A stretch of DNA of 26,222 nt. It comes from Spirochaetaceae bacterium (GTDB lineage: Bacteria > Spirochaetota > Spirochaetia > Treponematales > Breznakiellaceae). Positions within the stretch are counted from its first letter, which is position 1; the number at the start of each line of letters is the position of its first letter. Below the pieces are notes generated by a model. That model was not told the origin of the DNA. It worked only from the letters and a program-made list of their open reading frames with translations, and made no database searches. Shown here piece after piece: positions 7,030 through 15,158 of the stretch. The stretch covers positions 1-26,222 of the forward strand of contig JAIRMO010000098.1 in assembly GCA_031258625.1 (NCBI GenBank). The letters run 5' to 3'. A program made the translations under genes and the position numbers.

Positions 7030-7662
7030 ATGGAAACGACGCAAGAATTCACTATAGACCCCACTGATCCTCCTACCTTTGAAAAGGTCTGGAAGATGTT
7101 CCAGGAAATGTCCCGAGAAACTGACCGGCAGTTTAAGGAAATGTCCCGGGAAACTGACCGGCAGTTCAAGGAGACCAGGGAGCAGATAGCGGCAACCGGC
7201 AAGCAGATGAAAGAAACCGATAAAAGGCTCGGGGAATTGACGAACCGGTTCGGGGACATGGTGGAACACATGGTGGTCCCCAACCTTTTGAAAAGGTTCA
7301 AAGCCGAGGGCTTTGTCTTCGAGATGGCCAGCCGCGACCTTAAAGTCGCCGACGAGAAAAACAACATCTTCCTGGAGGTTGACGTGTTCCTGCAAAACGG
7401 CGACAAGGTTATGGTTGTCGAAATCAAAGCCACTCCCACCGTAAGAGACATAGCGGACCACGTAAAGCGCATGGAAAAGCTGCGCCGCTATGCCGGCCTC
7501 CGCGGGGATAGTCGCAAATACCTGGGGGCTATCGCCGGGGTGGTGGTAAGCGATTCGGTAAAGAACCGCGCCCTGAGCAGCGGCTTTTTCGTGCTTGTCC
7601 CCTCGGGGGACACCTTCAATATTATTAAGCCCGAAGGCAAATACCGCGTACGGGAATGGTAG
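7030..7662 (+). CDS. PD-(D/E)XK nuclease-like protein (DUF3782 type) with coiled-coil N-terminus
   Basis: A 210-aa protein. Residues about 20-80 form a heptad-rich coiled coil containing an exact 11-residue duplication, EMSRETDRQFK twice (near-identical 33-bp DNA repeat, about 7108-7173). The C-terminal half carries a PD-(D/E)XK-like core: LEVDVFLQNGDKVMVVEIKA supplies the Asp and the ExK triad, with LKRFKAEGFVFE before it. Such proteins are common in multiple copies in spirochaetes and cyanobacteria; their substrate is unproven. ATG at 7030 follows a perfect AGGAGG (7018-7023) with 6-nt spacing; a longer frame from 6643 in the same phase lacks such a signal and its extra part looks non-coding. 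It stands alone, flanked by non-coding DNA and a decayed gene, so mobility by recombination is plausible. Confidence 0.75.
   Translation: METTQEFTIDPTDPPTFEKVWKMFQEMSRETDRQFKEMSRETDRQFKETREQIAATGKQMKETDKRLGELTNRFGDMVEHMVVPNLLKRFKAEGFVFEMASRDLKVADEKNNIFLEVDVFLQNGDKVMVVEIKATPTVRDIADHVKRMEKLRRYAGLRGDSRKYLGAIAGVVVSDSVKNRALSSGFFVLVPSGDTFNIIKPEGKYRVREW
7108..7173 (+). repeat. In-frame 33-bp tandem duplication
   Basis: Two consecutive near-identical 33-bp units encode EMSRETDRQFK twice inside the coiled coil. They differ only at synonymous positions (for example CGAGAA against CGGGAA), so protein-level selection has kept the repeat while the DNA drifted. Copy number may vary between paralogues, changing coiled-coil length. 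Confidence 0.7.
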
Positions 7663-7972
7663 CGCCCGCGCTCCTCCATCCCCACAAACCCCACCAAACA
7701 TCCGAACACCTATCTTCAACCGCTCCCCGGTCACGGGATGACTGCGGATTGTATCTCCGTCATCGGCCCCTCCATCCTCCCCTCGTTCTGCCGCTCAAAA
7801 CGGTCCGGGTAGAACCGGGGAGTTCCCGTATGACCTGAGGTTCCCCATTCGCCTATCGTGGTTCTCTTTCGATCCCAAAAAACACCATTTTGACGGCCGG
7901 CGGCCCCGTTTCTTCATTTTTTATTCCTCATTTGTTATTGCCTGTTTAACCGTTGAATTGCCGCCTTCCCGG

Positions 7973-8000
7973 TTGCTGAAATAATAAAAAGCGTTATAAT
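7973..8000 (+). promoter_or_regulatory. Sigma-70-type promoter
   Basis: TTGCTG at 7973-7978 and a perfect TATAAT at 7995-8000 are separated by 16 nt. Transcription would begin near 8007, leaving a leader of about 145 nt before the 186-aa gene at 8151. Confidence 0.55.
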
Positions 8001-8021
8001 AGAGGATACGGGACGTTGGTA

Positions 8022-8118
8022 ACCGGCCGGCAGCGCGGGGTTTCGGCCGGTATATCCTTCTATAATTGCGCCGGTTTCAAATATAGAACCCTCTTCGGGT
8101 ATGAGTCCCCGTCGGGGA
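8022..8118 (+). ncRNA. Structured 5' leader, function unknown
   Basis: ACCGGCCG (8022-8029) pairs with CGGCCGGT (8044-8051). ACCC (8088-8091) pairs with GGGT (8097-8100), and TCCCC (8106-8110) pairs with GGGGA (8114-8118). The three hairpins lie between the promoter and the ribosome-binding site (AGAGGAG, 8137-8143). I do not recognise a known riboswitch class. It may be a cis-regulatory leader, or just stable RNA. Confidence 0.35.
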
Positions 8119-8150
8119 TCTGAACAATCAGCCGGCAGAGGAGCGCAGTA

Positions 8151-8711
8151 ATGGCGGTAAAAGCGATGGATTTGTTTGACGCCTATCGTCAAAATCAATT
8201 ACCAAGGGACGAAGGGTATGTGATCTCTTCTTTTTTTAGTACCCATTCCGCTTATTCGATATATGAAATTGTTTCTTATTCCGGGGTAAAGTCCATTTAT
8301 CTCAACGAAAGCGGCTTGACCTTTCAGACTAACGGCAAAAAAATACACATCCTCATAGAACCGGCAAATTATCCCCATAAAGCCGTGGAACCCTATGTGC
8401 GGAGCCAAACCGAGCAAATCCCCCTCAGGTTCAGTGAGTTGGAACAGATCATAGCCAAAAATCAGAGTAAAATTATGATCGCCAAACAACCTATCGGGTC
8501 CTTTTCTTCATTTACCATCTTAAAGCCCTCGGGGGTCAATTTTGCCCTGGTGTTTTACAACCGTCCGGATCTTTTTGCAACCCTGCAATTGTTTTTTGAA
8601 AAGACCTTCAACCGGGAGGCGGGAATCCCCCAGGCGGATGCCAAAAAAAGCGCCAAACGGGTGGTGGAAACCATCGAATCCACCATGAACTTTAAGGGAG
8701 AATACACCTGA
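8151..8711 (+). CDS. Conserved-looking hypothetical protein, 186 aa
   Basis: I do not recognise this protein. It is a soluble-looking, mixed alpha/beta protein without signal peptide or membrane helix. Hydrophobic strand-like stretches alternate with polar turns (GVKSIYLNESGLTFQTNGKKIHILIEP, SKIMIAKQPIGSFSSFTILKPSGVNFALVFYN), and the C-terminal third is helical and Lys/Glu-rich (PQADAKKSAKRVVETIESTMNF). ATG at 8151 has a good AGAGGAG at 8137-8143, and a promoter with a structured leader lies upstream, so it is very likely expressed. It is a single-gene unit converging on the PPDK-like gene; the two stop codons lie in opposite arms of an inverted repeat. The reading frame is well supported; the function is not. 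Confidence 0.75.
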   Translation: MAVKAMDLFDAYRQNQLPRDEGYVISSFFSTHSAYSIYEIVSYSGVKSIYLNESGLTFQTNGKKIHILIEPANYPHKAVEPYVRSQTEQIPLRFSELEQIIAKNQSKIMIAKQPIGSFSSFTILKPSGVNFALVFYNRPDLFATLQLFFEKTFNREAGIPQADAKKSAKRVVETIESTMNFKGEYT

Positions 8712-8762
8712 AATCCCGTCCCCATTGAGGGAGGGGCCGTTCCTCAGGACCCGGGGGATTTC
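8710..8762. terminator. Inverted repeat between two convergent genes, possible bidirectional terminator
   Basis: GAAATCCC (8710-8717) is the exact reverse complement of GGGATTTC (8755-8762). Each arm contains most of the stop codon of the neighbouring gene: TGA 8709-8711 on plus, TGA 8763-8761 on minus. A second pairing lies inside (TGAGG with CCTCA, about 8727-8746). Neither side has a proper T-run, so termination efficiency is uncertain. Confidence 0.4.
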
Positions 8763-11412
8763 ATTCCCCGCCTGCCCCTGATTCGGCCTTTTCAATTTCC
8801 GCCTGAGCCGCGGCCAGGAGGGCAATGGGGACTGAATAGGGCGAACAGGACACGTAATCAAGCCCCGCATCCATACAAAACCGGATGTTTTCCGGATGAG
8901 CCCCATGTTCGCCGCAAAGACCGCATACCAGGTCGGGCCGGGTAAGCCGTCCCCGCTCTACCCCCAGGATAATGAGCTCCTTTACCCGGGGATCCAGGAT
9001 GCTGAAGGGATTACCGGTGATAAGATCAAAACGGGTATAATCGGGCATAAAACCGGTACAATCGTCCCGGGACAACCCCAGGGTTGTCTGGGTCAAATCA
9101 TTGGTACCAAAGCTGAAGAAACCGCCGTATTTGGCAATATCGGCGGCCCCCAGGGCGGCGGCGGGGAGTTCAATCATCGTACCGATCTTATAGGGAAGGG
9201 GGGTAACTTTTTTTTCCTCCCTGAGGGCTTCCTCAGTTTCCACAATACCCTGGTAGCTGTCCCCTTGGATTTTTTTCCCATAGGCAATGAGTTTTAATTC
9301 CGATGCGTTCATCACGAGGGGAACCATGATCTCAGGATATACGGTTGTTTTTTCTTCCCGGATCTTATAGGCGGCGTCAAAGACAGCCCGGATCTGCATG
9401 GCATAAATTTCGGGATATGAAACCGCGATACGGCACCCCCGATGTCCCAGCATGGGGTTGAATTCATCCAGCGCCTCAATCCGCTCCAGAATCTCCCCCC
9501 GGGAAACCTTTTGTTTTTTGTTTTTTTCCGCATAGGCCAGATAACCCGTAAGTTCATCCTGGGTATGGGGCATAAATTCATGGAGGGGGGCGTCTAAAAG
9601 CCGGACGGCCACCTCCTTTCCCGCCATAATCTTGAAGATACCGTAAAAATCATTCCGCTGCATCACCCGGAGTTTATTCAGGATCTTCTTTCTTTCCGTT
9701 TCGGACCCGGAGAGGATCAGGTCCCGGAACAGGTTGATCCGATCCGCTTTTAAGAACATATGCTCGGTTCTGCAGAGCCCTATCCCCTCGGCCCCAAAGG
9801 ACCGGGCCAAAAGGACATCCCGGGGGGTTTCCGCGTTTGCCCGGACGTGGAATTCCTTTAAAAAGCCCTTGGACAGGGCGATAAGATCAAACAGTCCCGA
9901 TTCGGCGGGGCGGGGTTCAATTAATTGAGCGGCCCCCCAGTATACCGAAGGTTCCCCATAACAGGGTACGTTCAGGGTAATATACTCCCCTTCGGAAAAG
10001 GCGAGGTCCCCCAGGGCCGCCTTTTTACCCCGGATCTTCATGGCCGGCGCCACCAGGGATACCTTTCCGTATTGGCGGGCCACCACCGAAGCATGGGCGG
10101 AATAGCCCCCTTCGGCGGTAAGGACCCCGTCGGACACTTCTATGGCCTTTACATCCCCCGTAAAAGAAGCGGGTGCCACCAGGATACACCGGGGGTCTTC
10201 CCCTTTTTGTTTGGCCAGCCTCCGGGCTTCCAGGAGGCCCTCGGTACTAAAATACGCCCTGCCGATGGCGGCTCCGGGGGAACCGGCGATACCGCCGCTC
10301 CATTTTTTCCGGCCCTTTATCCCGGCGGGATCAATAACGGGATGGAGAATTTCATTGAGCCTGAGGGGTTCCATGGCCTTGACCACGTAGGTTTTATCCA
10401 CAACCTTACGTTCAGCCAGGTCAAGGAGCAGCCTCATATCCGCCTGGGCCGATTTCTGATCCACCGGCCGCTGTTCTATGAGCCACAGTTTTTTGTTTTC
10501 TATGGTAAACCGGATCTGCCGGATTTCCTTAAATCTGTCTTCCAGCGTCCGGGCAATATGTTCCAGTTCTTTAAGATACGGGGGATCTATTTTTTGAATG
10601 TTTTGACCGCCCTCCCCGGCTTCATTAAATTGTTCCCGGTGGAATTCCCCCTGGAGTTTTTTTTCCCCGGTTATCACATTACGGCTGAAAAATCCGCCGG
10701 AACAGGAATCCTTCCCATAATTCCCATAAACCATGGGCTGGATCATTAACGCCGTATCCCTATCGTTTTGATCATCCATGGAGAGGAGTTTGGAAATTTT
10801 TTCCAGGGCGATAAAAAGCTGTTCCCCGGGGGATTCAAAAAAACCATCGGGGAAAAAACCGGCATATTCGTCCATGCAGCTTTCAGCGTTCCGCGCCGGA
10901 CATTCCCGATGGATAAGCGGCTCCAGTTCCTTGAGTTGAAGGGCAATCTTTTCCTGTTCCCGGGTACGGCCCTCAAGCTCCCGAATCCGCTCCTCCAGCC
11001 GCAGCATGCCCCGGACCAGAAACAACACCTCATGGGCCGCAAAGGCCTCCCCCACCCATCGGGCGAACCCGGCGGCGGCCGGTTTTACCAGGCCGAAGTT
11101 ATGCAAAACCGGGTAATTGGAAACCACCAAATTAGGGGATACCACGATTTTAAGGAGCATCGGGTTTTCCGGATCCCCGTAGCTTTTCCTGACTATTGGG
11201 GAACAGGCTTCAAGCAGGGTTTTTAGGTCTTTTTTAATATCCACGGAACCTAATTCGGATGCGATGGTGGTATCCAAAATAAACCCCGGTAGGATGGGAA
11301 ACCCTAATTCGGCAAATTCATTGGCCTGTCTGCCCCGGATTCCAAGCAGCTCCGGGGGTATTTGGGGGGAGATCCCGGATTTTTGGCTAAAAAAATGAAT
11401 CCTTTTATCCAT
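8761..11412 (-). CDS. Pyruvate phosphate dikinase relative with a degenerate ATP-binding half
   Basis: An 883-aa protein with the full PPDK layout: N-terminal ATP-grasp-like half (about 1-340), swivelling phospho-histidine domain (H440 in TAEGGYSAHASVVAR), and C-terminal PEP/pyruvate barrel. The barrel keeps the hallmark residues: GLCRTEHMF, VRLLDAPLHEFMP, MIELPAAAL, FSFGTNDLTQ, and the catalytic cysteine C833 in CGLCGEHG. The N-terminal half departs from typical PPDKs: after GDPENP (80-84), where they read VRSGARASMPGMMDT, this one reads IVVSPNLVVSNYP, and the DIEFTIE...LQTR block is QIRFTIE...IEQR. Residues I recall as essential for ATP use (R92, D321, E323, Q335 in Clostridium symbiosum numbering) therefore look replaced. 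Canonical PPDK interconverts ATP, phosphate and pyruvate with AMP, PPi and PEP. The gene matches my memory of TP0746. ATG at 11412 has GGGAGG unusually far (about 16 nt) upstream. It is the last gene of the cfpA run. Confidence 0.85.
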   Translation of the reverse strand: MDKRIHFFSQKSGISPQIPPELLGIRGRQANEFAELGFPILPGFILDTTIASELGSVDIKKDLKTLLEACSPIVRKSYGDPENPMLLKIVVSPNLVVSNYPVLHNFGLVKPAAAGFARWVGEAFAAHEVLFLVRGMLRLEERIRELEGRTREQEKIALQLKELEPLIHRECPARNAESCMDEYAGFFPDGFFESPGEQLFIALEKISKLLSMDDQNDRDTALMIQPMVYGNYGKDSCSGGFFSRNVITGEKKLQGEFHREQFNEAGEGGQNIQKIDPPYLKELEHIARTLEDRFKEIRQIRFTIENKKLWLIEQRPVDQKSAQADMRLLLDLAERKVVDKTYVVKAMEPLRLNEILHPVIDPAGIKGRKKWSGGIAGSPGAAIGRAYFSTEGLLEARRLAKQKGEDPRCILVAPASFTGDVKAIEVSDGVLTAEGGYSAHASVVARQYGKVSLVAPAMKIRGKKAALGDLAFSEGEYITLNVPCYGEPSVYWGAAQLIEPRPAESGLFDLIALSKGFLKEFHVRANAETPRDVLLARSFGAEGIGLCRTEHMFLKADRINLFRDLILSGSETERKKILNKLRVMQRNDFYGIFKIMAGKEVAVRLLDAPLHEFMPHTQDELTGYLAYAEKNKKQKVSRGEILERIEALDEFNPMLGHRGCRIAVSYPEIYAMQIRAVFDAAYKIREEKTTVYPEIMVPLVMNASELKLIAYGKKIQGDSYQGIVETEEALREEKKVTPLPYKIGTMIELPAAALGAADIAKYGGFFSFGTNDLTQTTLGLSRDDCTGFMPDYTRFDLITGNPFSILDPRVKELIILGVERGRLTRPDLVCGLCGEHGAHPENIRFCMDAGLDYVSCSPYSVPIALLAAAQAEIEKAESGAGGE

Positions 11413-11436
11413 ATTGAAATTTGGGGAAACCTCCCG

Positions 11437-12426
11437 TTAGAATAATTTTAAGATAGAACCCACCGATCCGCGAAGAAAGGCTTCGAACCGGTGACTGGCG
11501 CCCTGAATTAAATACCGTTGTAATTTAGCCACATCCTTGATATCGTTCCCCGCCACGGAAAATTGAATAGAACTACCGTGTTTGACTTTTCCCCATTTAA
11601 AGAGGGCGTTAATATCCAGAATCCGTTCCCCTTCGTAATAAATATACACCCGGAGTTCCGGGTATTTGGCGTTATAACTGGCGATGATCCGTTTCCAGGC
11701 TTCCACGTTCCCGTTGTGAAAAAGCTCGTTCTGAACGATCACCGAATACCGGGGGGTCATGCGGACCAGCCCCTTAACAACCGGGGCCGCGGACGGAGGA
11801 GGCAGGCCGTTTTTACCCGCCGCCGGGTCCGGCAGGGGCTTTTTTTTCCGGGGCTTCCCCACCGGCCTTTCAGGCAGGGCCTTTTTCAGCTTTTTTACCG
11901 TAAAACCGCCCCGGTACAAGTCAGGAGGGATTTTTGTTTTCCTTCCCGCAAAAAGCGCCAGGGCGGTTTCGGCCGCCTGCCGGCAGAGTCCGCCGGTTTC
12001 TTTTCCGGCTTTTCCCGCGTATATGACCAGAAGTTCCCGTTTTTTCAGGGCGCCGAACCCCGCTAATTGATCCGAGTCCTTCGGATTGGCCGCCAATACC
12101 CCCAGTTCAGGGTGGTGGTAGACCGCCACAAGATCCACCGCCGACCAACGGGCAAATTCTTCCGCCAGGGACGCCGGATCGGCGGCCGCCGACTCCAAAT
12201 TGGAAGAATGGGCCTGATATCCCAACTTATCCACCAGGAGCATCCGCAAAAGCAACCCAACCCCCTCCCCGCCCAGGGGATCCTCTTCCGCTTCAAACAA
12301 AAGATCCCCCAAATTATGGTTCCCCAGGGCATCGGCGATCATGAGGGTTTTATTGATATGCCGTACCGCGGCGTTAAACCCCCGCCGGGTAGAAAGGACC
12401 GCTAAATTTGCCCCATCCTGAACCAT
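11437..12426 (-). CDS. Treponemal conserved hypothetical protein between cfpA and the PPDK relative (TP0747-like)
   Basis: A 329-aa protein of unknown function, with no signal peptide or membrane helix. It has two parts joined by a basic, proline-rich linker (about residues 178-215, RPVGKPRKKKPLPDPAAGK). The N-terminal part is an alpha/beta region (about 1-165) and the C-terminal part a compact domain (about 220-329: YSVIVQNELFHNGNVEAWKRI, YPELRVYIYYEGERILDINAL). The start has a good GGAGG (12439-12435) 8 nt upstream, placed right after the terminator that follows cfpA. It is 24 bp from the PPDK-like gene. The neighbourhood cfpA / hypothetical / ppdK matches T. pallidum TP0748-TP0746 as I remember it, so the three may act together, or the order may just be ancestral. 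Confidence 0.75.
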   Translation of the reverse strand: MVQDGANLAVLSTRRGFNAAVRHINKTLMIADALGNHNLGDLLFEAEEDPLGGEGVGLLLRMLLVDKLGYQAHSSNLESAAADPASLAEEFARWSAVDLVAVYHHPELGVLAANPKDSDQLAGFGALKKRELLVIYAGKAGKETGGLCRQAAETALALFAGRKTKIPPDLYRGGFTVKKLKKALPERPVGKPRKKKPLPDPAAGKNGLPPPSAAPVVKGLVRMTPRYSVIVQNELFHNGNVEAWKRIIASYNAKYPELRVYIYYEGERILDINALFKWGKVKHGSSIQFSVAGNDIKDVAKLQRYLIQGASHRFEAFLRGSVGSILKLF

Positions 12427-12441
12427 ACCTTATACCTCCAG

Positions 12442-12469
12442 AAAAAACGCCCCCAAAAAGGGGGCGTTT
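12442..12469 (-). terminator. Intrinsic terminator directly downstream of cfpA
   Basis: On the minus strand a 10-bp stem AAACGCCCCC / GGGGGCGTTT with a 5-nt loop is followed by a TTTTTT run (12447-12442). It is a textbook intrinsic terminator, between cfpA and the next gene, and abuts that gene's ribosome-binding site (GGAGG, 12439-12435). Partial read-through would give high cfpA and low downstream expression. Confidence 0.85.
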
Positions 12470-12492
12470 CAATTTACCGTCAATGCCAGCGA

Positions 12493-14562
12493 TTAAAGTT
12501 GTCTTAAAGCGCCGCCTCCCCGGCGGCCGCGGGCCGGCTTCTGTTTTTCGGCCCCCCGTTTAGCGGGTTTCGCGTCCACAACCCCGGCCTTAGCCCTGCC
12601 CCGTTTGGGGGGCGCGGCCAAAGCGGGCGCCGGCGAGGCGATGCTTTCCGGGGCCTCGGTATTGAGCATATCCAAATAGGCCTGGCCGGGGGCGATCCCC
12701 CCTGCGGAAGGAACGCCCCCTTCCCCGGGCACCGTATCCGAGAAGGACTGGTTGATGTCCTCCCGGACCGTGGACCGGCGGCGGCTGAAGGATGCGAAGG
12801 CGGCATCCTGGAATCCCTTGGAAACCCCATGGAGGAATTCGTTTAATACGTTGGCCATGGCATCCAAAGTCGCCTTTTTCCGCTTAATGGAAGTTATATC
12901 CACATCCAAAAGCAGCCCCGGCTGGATATGGTAGGGGTTGATCATGTACTCAAACCGGTAATATTCCCGCTCCAGGAAATCAAGCCGATCTTCCATAACC
13001 CGCCGTTCAATGGGGTATTGATAATCGTACATGTCCTTGAGCCGCTGGCGCATCAGAATAATCCGCTGCCGAATCCGATCTTTTTCATAGATATAGGTAC
13101 GATTCATCCGTTCCACTTCGGTTTCCGCGGGGCGCACAAAGGAAAGTTCATCCCATACCTTGTCGATGTCCTCGTATAAAGGCTCACCGGTTTTATCTTT
13201 AATGGTCTTCTGGATTCGGTTTTTGTTTTTCTTCGCCAAATCCTCATAATCCGTAACCTTAAAGAGGGTTTTTGTACCCTGATAGATCACTTCCAGTACG
13301 TCCCAGAGGTGAAGCACTTCGGTCTCAAAACTCTTTACCTGGACATCATAGGCCTTACGCTCCTCAATGAGCTGGGCGTTGTCATAGTACCGCATCCTCA
13401 CCTGGTACCGTTCATCGGGCAAATGGGCGAAATCCGAGTCCTCATACTCCCGAATCAACAGTTCCCGGGAGTTTTTGAGGTTTTCGATGTACTGATACCC
13501 CATCTTAGAGGTGTCAAGGATCGACGTTATGGAGTTGATCGCCGTATTAAAACCCCGGTTCCGGATGTTTTCGATGTCCACGATTTTTTTGATGTTCTCC
13601 CGCACATTCTGTTGATCGAAATTTTCAGGGTCTATTTCCGCCCGGAGGTCCGTGATCCGTTCAAACAGGGCCTTAGCGACGAGGGCATACCGTTTTGACT
13701 TGGGATCATCCCCTTTATCGTCGGTGTAATTCTCTACTTTGCCGATTTTATTAAAGATGATTTCGCTGTCCGAAAATTCCTCAAGCCCCTGATCGATCCG
13801 TTCGTCCTTGAGTTTTTCAATTTCCTTATCGATATTGTCAATCAAATGTTTGGAAATCAGGTCTTTGATAAGGTATTCCACCGTAACCTGGTAGTGAAAA
13901 ATAGGGCTGATAAGCTCCGAATCAAGGATGTTAACCGAAAGTTTTACATCGGTAACGGTTTTGGGTTTGAGTACATTGTCTTTAAAGGCGCATTTAACAA
14001 TGGAATAGGCGTTTTCGCCCCGGATAAACGCCCCGGTATCGGTCTTTTGCCGCAAAAGGCTGTTGGTCAGGTTTTCAAGGTCATTAACCCCCCGCTGGAT
14101 ATGCCCCTGCAGGTGGCCATACATATTGACCAGGGATTTTTCTATTTCGCCGGTATTAAACTTATCCGCACCGCCGACCTGGTCCAAAAGATCCGCCACT
14201 TCCTTGGGGGTATACCGGGAAAGAACTTTGGTTTCTTCTTTGTCGATATAGTTACGGACTTTTTTTACCATTTCATCTTCAGCGGTTACCATATACCGGT
14301 TGAACATGTTCTGGTAATTTTGGTTAAAATAATTATACAGCTTCTCTTTTAGCCCGCCCATTACATCCAGACGCTCCAGCACGTCCTTGGGTAATTTAGC
14401 GGTCAGATGATGGATAACCTTATTGGTCTCTTCTTCCAGAAGCTGGTTAACTTCATTTTGCTGATCCCGGTATTCCTGGGCTAAAGAATTCCGTGAACCA
14501 ACGGCACTCGGCTTCTCGGGGTGGAACACATTTGGACTTTTAGGCAGGTCTATAGCACCCAT
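12493..14562 (-). CDS. cfpA: Cytoplasmic filament protein A
   Basis: A 689-aa protein that I recognise as CfpA, the subunit of the ribbon-like cytoplasmic filaments running under the flagella-bearing side of treponeme cells. In T. pallidum it is about 678 aa; loss of the filaments in T. denticola impairs cell division and DNA segregation. The protein is almost wholly helical and charged, with long coiled-coil stretches (about 20-110, 230-300, 400-570), no signal peptide, and no nucleotide-binding motif. The C-terminal ~60 residues are a basic Ala/Pro/Lys/Arg-rich tail ([21 protein letters not shown]), possibly disordered. ATG at 14562 has AAGGAG at 14575-14570, 7 nt away. An AT-rich promoter lies upstream and an intrinsic terminator downstream, as expected for an abundant structural protein. 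Closest to the TP0748 arrangement. Confidence 0.93.
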   Translation of the reverse strand: MGAIDLPKSPNVFHPEKPSAVGSRNSLAQEYRDQQNEVNQLLEEETNKVIHHLTAKLPKDVLERLDVMGGLKEKLYNYFNQNYQNMFNRYMVTAEDEMVKKVRNYIDKEETKVLSRYTPKEVADLLDQVGGADKFNTGEIEKSLVNMYGHLQGHIQRGVNDLENLTNSLLRQKTDTGAFIRGENAYSIVKCAFKDNVLKPKTVTDVKLSVNILDSELISPIFHYQVTVEYLIKDLISKHLIDNIDKEIEKLKDERIDQGLEEFSDSEIIFNKIGKVENYTDDKGDDPKSKRYALVAKALFERITDLRAEIDPENFDQQNVRENIKKIVDIENIRNRGFNTAINSITSILDTSKMGYQYIENLKNSRELLIREYEDSDFAHLPDERYQVRMRYYDNAQLIEERKAYDVQVKSFETEVLHLWDVLEVIYQGTKTLFKVTDYEDLAKKNKNRIQKTIKDKTGEPLYEDIDKVWDELSFVRPAETEVERMNRTYIYEKDRIRQRIILMRQRLKDMYDYQYPIERRVMEDRLDFLEREYYRFEYMINPYHIQPGLLLDVDITSIKRKKATLDAMANVLNEFLHGVSKGFQDAAFASFSRRRSTVREDINQSFSDTVPGEGGVPSAGGIAPGQAYLDMLNTEAPESIASPAPALAAPPKRGRAKAGVVDAKPAKRGAEKQKPARGRRGGGALRQL

Positions 14563-14622
14563 ATCTTGGCTCCTTCAAAATATATTTCGAATCATAACTT
14601 AAGCTTATAATAATATATTCAT

Positions 14623-14650
14623 ATTATCCATCTTTCAGAAAAAAAGTAAA
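14623..14650 (-). promoter_or_regulatory. Probable cfpA promoter
   Basis: On the minus strand TTTACT (14650-14645) and GATAAT (14628-14623) are 16 nt apart in a very AT-rich stretch, giving a start near 14616 and a leader of about 54 nt before cfpA. Other AT-rich hexamers close by could serve instead. Confidence 0.45.
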
Positions 14651-14684
14651 GCCTTTTTTCCTTTTTTTCCTGAATAAAAAAGGC
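14651..14684. repeat. AT-rich hairpin upstream of the cfpA promoter
   Basis: GCCTTTTTT (14651-14659) pairs exactly with AAAAAAGGC (14676-14684). On both strands the stem is followed by a T-rich run, so it could insulate the divergent cfpA and VWA transcription units. Confidence 0.4.
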
Positions 14685-15056
14685 ATTTTTGGGGGGGTAA
14701 TATTGTTCCCCGCTTAAAAAAGCCGGTTGTGATCGCCAAGACTTCTGCCGGACAGCGTAAAATCGGTCAGATACCGGTCGGATTTTTATTCGGCATTAAA
14801 CCGAAGAAGGGGCGCCGGTTCGCGGGGGAAGGGGCTATCAACTTCCCCGTTCTTCAAATACCGGATCAAATCCTGGTTATCACCTGTTTTTTGCCTTTGT
14901 TTAGCGGTAATTATCGTAAAATGCCCGAGGCGATCAAATCCCCCCTATCCTATAATTAATAAATGTGATATCTTAAAAATCTATTCTAAAACCCGGGCGG
15001 TTTGGGGACAGGCTATGGAAAAAACGGTCAAAAGTCCGCTTTTTCCCTTAAAGACC

Positions 15057-15158
15057 GAAGTTTTGGGAAAATTTCCGGTTATTTAAGAAAAGGATTTTAT
15101 GGTGAAGATCTATATAAAAAAATTTATCCTGGATATGGCGGGGCTTTCCCAAAACTTC
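15057..15158 (+). promoter_or_regulatory. 14-bp inverted repeat enclosing the start site of the VWA gene
   Basis: GAAGTTTTGGGAAA (15057-15070) and TTTCCCAAAACTTC (15145-15158) are perfect reverse complements. The ribosome-binding site (AAAAGGA) and the ATG (15099-15101) lie in the 74-nt loop. In the mRNA this could fold the initiation region into a loop. Confidence 0.45.

Larger units (their letters stand above)
7663..8150. other. Intergenic region with a promoter and a hairpin-rich leader
   Basis: These 488 bases hold no convincing gene. The first 300 bases show nothing I can name. The last 180 carry a promoter (7973-8000) and a leader with at least three hairpins before the 186-aa gene. 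A second TATAAT (8061-8066) has no matching -35. Confidence 0.5.
14563..15098. other. Divergent intergenic region between cfpA and the VWA gene
   Basis: These 536 bases contain the cfpA promoter (14650-14623, minus strand), an AT-rich hairpin (14651-14684), and the plus-strand leader of the VWA gene with a possible -10 TATAAT (14951-14956, no good -35). A plus-strand frame at 14729-14959 starts with GTG, has no ribosome-binding site and no recognisable features; I do not accept it as a gene. Confidence 0.5.

Noticed and set aside
6982..7734. A 250-codon minus-strand frame opposite the nuclease-like gene
   Set aside because: It is the mirror of a well-supported gene; its repeated PVSFPGHFLKL segment simply reflects the coding repeat on the other strand.
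9925..10749. A 274-codon plus-strand frame inside the PPDK-like gene
   Set aside because: It is antisense to a recognised enzyme, and shows low-complexity Gly/Pro/Phe-rich sequence with no ribosome-binding site.
14729..14959. A 76-codon plus-strand frame between cfpA and the VWA gene
   Set aside because: It has a GTG start, no ribosome-binding site, no recognisable domain and unremarkable composition.
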